From positions 1-7,410 of the forward strand of contig JALEUF010000138.1 of the NCBI GenBank assembly GCA_022781015.1: a stretch of DNA of 7,410 nt, written 5' to 3'. Every line of letters starts with the position of its first letter. The stretch's first letter is position 1. A program made the translations under genes and the position numbers. This stretch comes from Caryophanales bacterium. GTDB lineage: Bacteria; Bacillota_I; Bacilli_A; RFN20; CAG-826. Below are positions 1 to 5,403 of this stretch, in pieces. Below the pieces are notes generated by a model that worked only from the letters and a program-made list of their open reading frames with translations, made no database searches and was not told where the DNA came from.

Positions 1-1064
1 ATTCGATAGCAGGCCTATATTCTTTGATGAACGAAATGGGATGCGGAACATCTAAAGAAGATTTAAGAAATCGTTTCGATAATCTTCTAGGCCTAGATAA
101 GAATGGTAGAACATCTTTTTATGAGAAATTAATAAAAGCTAATTCTTTTGGGAAAGAGAATTCGACTATCCAAGTCAAGAATGCTGCTTTCTTAGATAAT
201 AAGTATGAATACTCTGCTGAATTTGTTGATGATTTAACTAAGTTATATTGTGAGGCTTACCAACTTGATTTCGATTCAGATAGAAAAAAGGTCTTTCAAT
301 GGGTTGATCAAGCTTTAAAAACCTCTAATTATATAGATGATAGGTTTTTGGAAATCGATAAAGAGACTATGCTATTTTTATTCTCGACCTTCTATTTCAA
401 AAATGATTGGTATATCAAATATAGCAGCGATAAAAATATCAAAGATAATTTCTATCTCAAAAACAACGAAAAAGTTCAAACTACTTTTATGAAGCATTCG
501 TATTTAACTGATTGCTATTACGATTATGGGAATTATCTCTCTGTAACTGATTATTATACTGATAAAGTAGCTTCGGTTACTTATTTAGTCCCAAAGAAAG
601 TAGAAGATAATATTTATGAGCTGACAAAAGGAAAAAATATTTTTGTAGACGAAGAGAAAAGCAAGGTAGTTAATCTAAATCCAAAAGAATCCATAATGGT
701 TAAATTAACAACCCCTAAGTTTTCATTTAAGAACGATATTGATTTGAAATCATCTTTAGGAAATTTAGGGTTTGAAGATGTTTTTAACAGGAACATCAAT
801 TCGTTTGATAAAGTCATAAAAGAAAACCCAAAAGAAAAATATAATGTCTATCTTCAAAACATTAAGCAAAGGAATGAGATTGATTTTAACGAAAATGGGA
901 CAATAGTTAGAAGTTTAACAACTGCAAGTTTTGGTGCTGGAAGCGCCGGAAGCATGGAAATGAATACGGTTGAAGTTAAATTGAATCAACCTTTTATTTA
1001 CATTATAAAAGACATCAATGGGTCACCTATTTTTGTTGGACACGTTGATAACCCGAAAGGATAA
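1..1064 (+). CDS. Serpin family serine/cysteine protease inhibitor, 5'-truncated by the window edge
   Basis: Serpins are single-use inhibitors that trap a protease after it cuts an exposed loop; bacterial ones are usually exported. The reading frame is open to the left edge (first full codon at base 3), and the residues before the first internal TTG/ATG codons (SIAGLYSL) match the conserved serpin helix-B motif, so the true start and any signal peptide lie upstream. About 353 residues are visible. The segment VKLNQPFIYII fits the serpin signature pattern, followed by the usual ending SPIFVGHVDNP. The breach/shutter segment LFSTFYFKNDW is recognisable, but the usual shutter Asn (antitrypsin N186) is Ser. 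The reactive-centre loop spans about 891-968: it begins ENGT as expected, then reads I-V-R-S-L where inhibitory serpins prefer small residues, and continues Ala/Gly/Ser-rich. Family assignment is firm; inhibitory activity and target are uncertain. The stop is TAA at 1062-1064. Confidence 0.9.
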   Translation, partial: SIAGLYSLMNEMGCGTSKEDLRNRFDNLLGLDKNGRTSFYEKLIKANSFGKENSTIQVKNAAFLDNKYEYSAEFVDDLTKLYCEAYQLDFDSDRKKVFQWVDQALKTSNYIDDRFLEIDKETMLFLFSTFYFKNDWYIKYSSDKNIKDNFYLKNNEKVQTTFMKHSYLTDCYYDYGNYLSVTDYYTDKVASVTYLVPKKVEDNIYELTKGKNIFVDEEKSKVVNLNPKESIMVKLTTPKFSFKNDIDLKSSLGNLGFEDVFNRNINSFDKVIKENPKEKYNVYLQNIKQRNEIDFNENGTIVRSLTTASFGAGSAGSMEMNTVEVKLNQPFIYIIKDINGSPIFVGHVDNPKG

Positions 1065-1086
1065 TGGGGTCTAGTTTTCTTGCTCT
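1065..1086. other. Convergent 22-base gap between serpin and operon
   Basis: The plus-strand serpin and the minus-strand membrane-protein gene end facing each other here. The only symmetry I see is a 6-bp inverted repeat, CTAGTT at 1071-1076 with AACTAG at 1099-1104, enclosing a 22-base loop that runs into the end of the membrane-protein gene. There is no GC-rich stem with a T tract, so a classical intrinsic terminator is not supported. Transcripts from the two sides may overlap. Confidence 0.4.
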
Positions 1087-3444
1087 TTAGTCCCTTTTAA
1101 CTAGTTTATTCGCATTATCAAGAATATAGCCTAATTCAGTTATCCCATTTATATCGGTTTGGTAAACTTTCTTAAGCAAACTCGAATGGATTATTTTCAT
1201 AGCAGTTTCGTATTCTTTTTCATTTAAAGAATCCAAAAGCAAGCAACCCGTATGTCCTTTATTTTCATTTAGATAGGAGAATGTCTTATTAGGAAGGCTC
1301 CATAATTCTTCAGTTTTTATGATGAATACGTTTGAGGTTTTATTCTTGTTTACTAAGTTATAAGATCCATCTTTTTTCTTACAAACTATATTCGAGACAA
1401 AGCTAGTAAAATCTAATGCTTCCGTTTTTAAATACAAGACATCAAAGACAACATAACGCAGATGCTCGATCGAGAATAAAGTCTTTTGGATAGGCAATAG
1501 ATCTTCTTGCTCATCTTTATACCTTAATGATGCGACTGAAGAAGAGAATTCATCCAAAGATATCTTTTGGTTATTATCAAGTCTAGTAATTTCAATTGAG
1601 GCATAATGCAAATCATCATGCTGAACAAAACTAAGCCTATAACCTAGAAGGTACATTTTTGTCGGATATGTATATATTGGGTTAATGTTTTTCTCTTTTT
1701 CTTCTGGCTTCATCAATATCCATTCTATCTTTCCTCTTTGGTTTTCTTCTTCGTTTATGGATAGCGAATCGCGATTAGACAAAGAATAAGAAGTGGATAT
1801 GGAATAAGTTAGATTTAGTGACATTCCGATAAAGGAAAGGATTTCGTTTTTCTCAAAAGCCCTATTCAAGAAATCTTCTAGATGCCCATAGGTGTAGCAG
1901 TGCTTTCTTTTCGTGTCTAATGGATAAGTTTCCTTATTCTTTCCATCATAGAGATTTACTTTACCCTTGCTAGTTAATTGGAAGGCAAAATAGTAGGTGT
2001 TATTTCTTTCATATTTAAGGTAAATCATTTCATATAGCAAGGATAATATCTCATCATTTTCATCCCCGTTATCGACATGAACTACGAATAGATGGATGTT
2101 ATCGTCATTTTCTTTGGCGATTCTTTTCCCATATTCCATAACGCTAGAACGGTCATGGATATTTATTTGGGTATTAGAGATATTGAATAGATGTATGTAA
2201 TTTGAAATAGATTCATCAACAAAAGGTTCTTCGCCGATATTTGAGACAAATTCAAAAGAAGGGATAACATCATCAAAAAGTTGATATGAAGTTGCCATTT
2301 TCTCAAATAGATTTACTATTGCCTTTTGATTGGATATGAGATGTACTTTTATGGAAGGGACTTTCTTATAATTCTTTATATTGTTAATCCATTCTTCATT
2401 TTCTTTATAGAAATGATACAAAGGATAATCTAGAACAAACTTTTCAGCGATGACATCATCAAAAGACAATGTTCTTATTACTCCAAAACTTCTGGTCCCA
2501 AATCTATATGATTTTTCAAATTCACCAGTATGTTTTAGCAAGACTACATTAAGGTGTTCGTTAAATTTGGCTTTTTCTAAAGGAGCTGCCATTTTTTGGA
2601 TTTTATCAATATCAAAAGGCTTGCTATCTTTTAAGCAAGTCTCTATCTCTTTGCTATATTGAATGTATTCTTTATTGAAGCAACGTCTAATTCTATTTAA
2701 GGCTAATATACCTAGATGGATGTTATCTTCTTCTTTTGAATATAATGACAAGATAGTTATCTTTCTTCCTTTACGTAATAATCTACGGTTAATAAAAGTT
2801 GATAGATATTTTTCGCTTAACGAAGCAAGACGGAAATCAATATTAGCTTTTTCGAAGGCACTTTTGAATTCACTTGCGTTTTGATAAATCATAGAAGTCT
2901 TATCTAATATTACTATGACATTATCGCCTTTTTTCTTTAATTGCTTGGCGATTTGCAACGAAAGTGGGTTATTTTCGTCTGTAAATATAATTACGTCTGG
3001 ACCAGAAATTAAATTCTTTGCCCTTGGAATGAAGTTTTTGATGAACAACGTGATTGTTGACATAGCAACAAGGACAACGCAAGATAAGGAGTAGATTACA
3101 TAAATAATTATGAAATATAAATCTCCTCCATTTTTAGTTAAGACAAATGAACGTATATAATCCGATTTGATTTGGAAGACAAATAAGGTTAAGGCATCCG
3201 CGATACCTCCGGAAATAAATTGCAGCCAATTGCTGCCATCTTGATATGGAAGTCTAGTTTCTGGGTTATAATATTTACCAAACCCACACATATAGAAACC
3301 AAATATGAACAAGACAATCATGTAGAATAACTTGTTCTTCCTATATTTCCTTACAAATAAATTGAAGAAGAAAGAAAACCAGCAGAACAAGATTCCCACT
3401 AAGGCAATCGAAGCCGATAAAATTTCATTAATTGAATAATCCAT
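1087..3444 (-). CDS. Membrane protein with cytoplasmic Rossmann (TrkA-N/RCK-like) region; putative nucleotide-gated effector
   Basis: The 785-residue protein starts with hydrophobic segments at about residues 10-32, 39-54 and 109-135, plus a weaker one at 73-92 that could be a re-entrant or fourth helix. A basic segment follows, then about 640 soluble residues. Residues 149-235 look like a Rossmann unit: strand DVIIFTDEN, helix, strand DNVIVILD, then a third strand near 228-233. This resembles the NAD-binding TrkA-N/RCK domain following the pore in ligand-gated ion channels, but the glycine-rich GxGxxG loop is replaced by TDENNP. A second alpha/beta unit appears to begin near residue 365 (SIKVHLISNQ), with another strand near 450 (NIHLFVVHVDN). 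The motif IEHLRY at 659-664 recalls the EHxRW core of prokaryotic RyR-like domains, but is degenerate. Last gene of the operon; ATG at 3444 is preceded by AGGG. Channel or membrane-disrupting function is inferred, not shown. Confidence 0.65.
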   Translation of the reverse strand: MDYSINEILSASIALVGILFCWFSFFFNLFVRKYRKNKLFYMIVLFIFGFYMCGFGKYYNPETRLPYQDGSNWLQFISGGIADALTLFVFQIKSDYIRSFVLTKNGGDLYFIIIYVIYSLSCVVLVAMSTITLFIKNFIPRAKNLISGPDVIIFTDENNPLSLQIAKQLKKKGDNVIVILDKTSMIYQNASEFKSAFEKANIDFRLASLSEKYLSTFINRRLLRKGRKITILSLYSKEEDNIHLGILALNRIRRCFNKEYIQYSKEIETCLKDSKPFDIDKIQKMAAPLEKAKFNEHLNVVLLKHTGEFEKSYRFGTRSFGVIRTLSFDDVIAEKFVLDYPLYHFYKENEEWINNIKNYKKVPSIKVHLISNQKAIVNLFEKMATSYQLFDDVIPSFEFVSNIGEEPFVDESISNYIHLFNISNTQINIHDRSSVMEYGKRIAKENDDNIHLFVVHVDNGDENDEILSLLYEMIYLKYERNNTYYFAFQLTSKGKVNLYDGKNKETYPLDTKRKHCYTYGHLEDFLNRAFEKNEILSFIGMSLNLTYSISTSYSLSNRDSLSINEEENQRGKIEWILMKPEEKEKNINPIYTYPTKMYLLGYRLSFVQHDDLHYASIEITRLDNNQKISLDEFSSSVASLRYKDEQEDLLPIQKTLFSIEHLRYVVFDVLYLKTEALDFTSFVSNIVCKKKDGSYNLVNKNKTSNVFIIKTEELWSLPNKTFSYLNENKGHTGCLLLDSLNEKEYETAMKIIHSSLLKKVYQTDINGITELGYILDNANKLVKRD

Positions 3445-3453
3445 ATTTACATT

Positions 3454-3457
3454 CCCT
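3454..3457 (-). promoter_or_regulatory. Ribosome binding site of the membrane-protein gene
   Basis: On the minus strand AGGG lies 9 bases before the ATG at 3444 and overlaps the TAG stop of the upstream TIR gene (3456-3458). Ribosomes ending on the TIR gene would therefore be positioned to start on this one, which supports the 3444 start and translational coupling. Confidence 0.55.
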
Positions 3458-4142
3458 AAAATTTATGCTCTTTCTCTAAACATCCAGGTGATACTTCTAA
3501 TAATTCGTTTTTCTTTGCCTTGATATGCTTGTTGCAGCAAGGAAAATAGAAGCCATTTTCGTCTATTATGACTCTATCTTTGTCGTGGCAAAGACAAAGG
3601 CTATTCTTTTCATTTCCATCATGAAATATACGGAAACAGTTTTTACATATCTTGATGTTATCTACTTTTTTATTTTCCTTCATGATGACTGTATTGATCG
3701 TATTGAAAAAGGTAGCCATCGATGATGCATCTTGATAAAGGGCAATTTCGCCGGAATTATCTTTATATAGCGGTAGACTCTCTATTACCCTTTTTGTTTC
3801 TGGAGATACTAGAAAATAAGGTAATGGTTTTCTTCCTTTTCTAGTTTCTAGATATATACGTCTTTCTTCATTTACGAAATGCCTATTCTCGTTTTCCATT
3901 GTTAATGAGACGCCTAGAAATAAGGTCGCTTCTTTTAAAGCGCGTTCAATTTCTTCGTCGAAAGTATCTTTTTTCCTAGTCAATAAAGATTCTGGGCAAA
4001 AGAAAGTATGAATACCTAATAGATTTTCTAGAACCTCATACAATTTCTTCGCATGATAATATTCTTTGGTAAATATTAGTTCCTCGGCATCTTCTTTTTC
4101 TAGTCGAGGAAAAGAAATGAATATTTGGTAAGGTTTATTCAT
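3456..4142 (-). CDS. TIR-domain protein with C-terminal CHORD-like zinc-binding domain
   Basis: The protein has 228 residues in two parts. Residues 5-112 form a TIR domain: strand YQIFIS, helix AKKLYEVLE, strand/BB-loop region GIHTFFCPESL, helix FDEEIERALKEATLFLGV, and a RHFVNEERR segment in which E93 (or E92) aligns with the catalytic Glu of NAD-cleaving TIRs. Residues 163-228 carry ordered Cys/His ligands C166, C169, C183, H186, C202, C203, C221 and H226, spaced C-x2-C-x13-C-x2-H-x15-C-C-x17-C-x4-H, with aromatic/Arg-Phe residues (FRIF) after the first pair. This order and spacing match the eukaryotic CHORD zinc domain (as in RAR1/CHORDC1, recalled from memory). C185 and H206 are extra candidates. 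The start at 4142 overlaps the previous gene and has a perfect AGGAGG site. Probable role: NAD hydrolysis or TIR signalling in defence, with the zinc module for partner binding. TIR is confident; CHORD homology is probable. Confidence 0.85.
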   Translation of the reverse strand: MNKPYQIFISFPRLEKEDAEELIFTKEYYHAKKLYEVLENLLGIHTFFCPESLLTRKKDTFDEEIERALKEATLFLGVSLTMENENRHFVNEERRIYLETRKGRKPLPYFLVSPETKRVIESLPLYKDNSGEIALYQDASSMATFFNTINTVIMKENKKVDNIKICKNCFRIFHDGNEKNSLCLCHDKDRVIIDENGFYFPCCNKHIKAKKNELLEVSPGCLEKEHKF

Positions 4143-5217
4143 CTTTTATATACCTCCTATATTCTTCGCTGGAGATTTTTATAAAGCGGATTGTTCCACA
4201 TTTATTGTTATCGTAACCATAATAATATCCATTCAATATATGCCTAGAAAGAAAATCATCTATTTCCGCTTTTAGTAGCACTATTCCTTTAACAGAGGTT
4301 AAGACCTTGTCCGGCTCATATTCATAATAGAAATAGATGGTATTACCTTTTATATCTATTGTAGAGGAGACCGAATGACATAAAGGTGAATCCGTATAGC
4401 TTATTGCCCTTCCTTGCAAAGAAAGTTCGTTACCTTCGCGCTTAATTTTTACCAGTCTATAAGAAGCGGGGGTATTGCTAAGCTGGCTATGAGGACTTGG
4501 AGTAGAAAGATATAAATAATGTCCGCATAGCAAATCTTTGATCTCTTCTTTTTCATTCACTTCTTTAATGCAACCTTTTTCTAGTTGTTTTCTTCTTCCG
4601 ATTAAGAAAAACCTAGTATTTGTCTGTCCATAATTAGAAGCACTTTCATCTTGGAAACGTATTAAATCAGGATAATCAGAAACTGAGGCATTTCCTAATG
4701 CTAATGATTTTTCATTTGGATGTTTGCTTATATAATCCAAAGCTTCAGTAGTGGATGCTTTCTTCCTCATTGCAGCAAAAGGGATAGATTCATTTATGAA
4801 CATTGAGCATTGCCTTAATGTTGGCAAATTTCCGTATACGGATTCAATATCGTATCCTTTTATGCCTTCATTATCTTTATGTATGTAGCTATATAAGACT
4901 ATTTTGGATTTATAGGTATCAAATAATTCAATTGGTACTTCTTCATTTAGTAATAAATCCCTTACCTGTGGGACTAAACCGCAGTCATCATTAGCAAAAG
5001 GGACAAAAGCATAATCGGCTTCATGAAATAAGAAAGCCTCTTTTATTTCATCCATGTTTTTACCTGCGATTAATTGAATTCGATAATTTTCATCTTCAAA
5101 TAATTCGCAGGGCGTTATTTCTTTCATTGATTGGCTTGATGAATATAAATATTTCTTCAACGCTAAATAGGTATTGCTTTTACCGAAGCCAAAATAAATT
5201 AGCCTAATTTCCTTCAT
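4135..5217 (-). CDS. Prephenate-dehydratase-like domain protein with unrecognised beta-rich C-terminal domain; putative sensor
   Basis: The 360-residue protein is the first gene of the operon. Residues 4-208 follow prephenate dehydratase (PheA/PDT, a periplasmic-binding-protein-like fold): N-terminal IYFGFGKSNTY resembles the YLGPxGSFS start; DYAFVPFANDDCG aligns with the PIENS motif (N76 kept, Glu changed to Ala75); LRQCSMF aligns with the QQCSKF segment (Q136 kept); ASTTEAL aligns with the ESTSAAM segment; and NTRFFLIG carries the catalytic TRF motif (T201, R202, F203). The regulatory ACT domain is missing. Instead residues 230-360 are rich in predicted beta strands with Gly-Tyr turns (GHYLYLS, TIYFYYEYE, GYYYGYD); I do not recognise this domain. 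Linkage to a TIR gene and absence of aromatic-biosynthesis genes suggest a ligand-sensing role rather than phenylalanine synthesis. ATG at 5217 has AAGGG 10 bases upstream. The PDT-like call is strong on motifs; the function is inferred. Confidence 0.75.
   Translation of the reverse strand: MKEIRLIYFGFGKSNTYLALKKYLYSSSQSMKEITPCELFEDENYRIQLIAGKNMDEIKEAFLFHEADYAFVPFANDDCGLVPQVRDLLLNEEVPIELFDTYKSKIVLYSYIHKDNEGIKGYDIESVYGNLPTLRQCSMFINESIPFAAMRKKASTTEALDYISKHPNEKSLALGNASVSDYPDLIRFQDESASNYGQTNTRFFLIGRRKQLEKGCIKEVNEKEEIKDLLCGHYLYLSTPSPHSQLSNTPASYRLVKIKREGNELSLQGRAISYTDSPLCHSVSSTIDIKGNTIYFYYEYEPDKVLTSVKGIVLLKAEIDDFLSRHILNGYYYGYDNNKCGTIRFIKISSEEYRRYIKDE
4151..4158 (-). promoter_or_regulatory. Perfect Shine-Dalgarno site for the TIR gene
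   Basis: On the minus strand AGGAGGTA lies inside the end of the PDT-like gene. Its AGGAGG core is 10 bases before the ATG at 4142. It is the strongest ribosome site in the window and fixes the TIR start despite the 8-base overlap, implying independent strong initiation in addition to coupling. Confidence 0.85.
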
Positions 5218-5249
5218 GACAATATTGCCCTTACTTATTTTCCTTATTT

Positions 5250-5278
5250 ATGGTATAAAACAAAGACCTTTATTGCAA
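5250..5278 (-). promoter_or_regulatory. Possible sigma-70/A type promoter of the three-gene operon
   Basis: Read on the minus strand, TTGCAA (5278-5273) is followed after 17 bases by TACCAT (5255-5250), giving 4 of 6 matches in each box to the -35 and -10 consensus. The spacing is right and it lies 33 bases ahead of the PDT-like start codon. The region is AT-rich, so chance matches are likely; the true start site may differ. Confidence 0.3.
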
Positions 5279-5287
5279 TGTTAAAGG
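5267..5287. repeat. Short inverted repeat in the divergent promoter region
   Basis: CCTTTA (5267-5272) and TAAAGG (5282-5287) form a 6-bp inverted repeat around a 9-base centre that itself begins with the self-complementary TTGCAA. It covers the putative -35 box of the minus-strand operon, so it could be an operator for a dimeric regulator. With only 6 bp per arm in AT-rich DNA, chance is a real alternative, and no regulator gene is visible in the window. Confidence 0.25.
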
Positions 5288-5361
5288 CTTGTTTTTTGCT
5301 ATATAAACGTTATTTTCATGTTTTTAGGATAATTTATTTTATTTAGATTCATGTCGAATAA

Positions 5362-5367
5362 TATAAT
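5362..5367 (+). promoter_or_regulatory. Candidate -10 box of the subtilase gene
   Basis: TATAAT is an exact -10 consensus about 36 bases before the subtilase ATG, leaving room for a short leader with the ribosome site. The matching -35 position (5339-5344, TTATTT) is poor, so the promoter may be weak or activator-dependent. The divergent operon promoter shares the same 186-base gap (5218-5403), in which I see no small gene. Confidence 0.45.
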
Positions 5368-5391
5368 TTTTTCCGCACATGAAGCTATCTT

Positions 5392-5395
5392 GGAG
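5392..5395 (+). promoter_or_regulatory. Ribosome binding site of the subtilase gene
   Basis: GGAG lies 8 bases before ATG at 5404. It supports that start codon, which is followed directly by a basic and then hydrophobic signal-peptide sequence. Confidence 0.7.
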
Positions 5396-5403
5396 ATACC
5401 TAT

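Larger units (their letters stand above)
1087..5217 (-). other. Three-gene operon: PDT-like / TIR-CHORD-like / membrane-Rossmann protein
   Basis: All three genes run on the minus strand. The first and second overlap by 8 bases (4135-4142) and the second and third are 11 bases apart, with the third gene's likely ribosome site touching the stop codon of the second. This spacing implies one transcript and translational coupling. The flanking genes are on the opposite strand and encode predicted extracellular proteins, so the cassette is a self-contained cytoplasmic/membrane unit. Known TIR-based immune systems pair an NAD-handling TIR protein with a sensor or effector; by analogy this set could be sensor, TIR signalling protein and membrane effector. 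The operon structure is seen; the function is inferred. Confidence 0.8.

Noticed and set aside
24..29. TTG/ATG codons as the start of the serpin gene
   Set aside because: The frame stays open to the left edge and the codons before it encode SIAGLYS, part of the conserved serpin helix-B motif, so the gene begins outside the window.
614..817. Minus-strand open frame inside the serpin gene
   Set aside because: It is antisense to a well-supported serpin frame, has no recognisable domain and no convincing ribosome site.
1065..1104. Bidirectional intrinsic terminator between the convergent genes
   Set aside because: Only a 6-bp CTAGTT/AACTAG repeat with a 22-base loop is present, without a GC-rich stem or a clear T tract.
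2450..2884. Two plus-strand open frames inside the membrane-protein gene
   Set aside because: They are antisense shadows of the long coding frame with no domain, and their composition simply mirrors the opposite strand.
3525..3725. Plus-strand open frame opposite the TIR gene's zinc domain
   Set aside because: The minus-strand frame has an ordered Cys/His pattern that could not arise by chance as easily; the plus-strand product shows no domain.
4803..4994. Plus-strand open frame opposite the PDT-like gene
   Set aside because: It lies across conserved PDT-motif coding sequence and has no features of its own.
4135..5217. Housekeeping phenylalanine-biosynthesis prephenate dehydratase (pheA)
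   Set aside because: The ACT domain is missing, the PIENS Glu is changed, an unrelated C-terminal domain is attached, and the operon partners are a TIR protein and a membrane protein.
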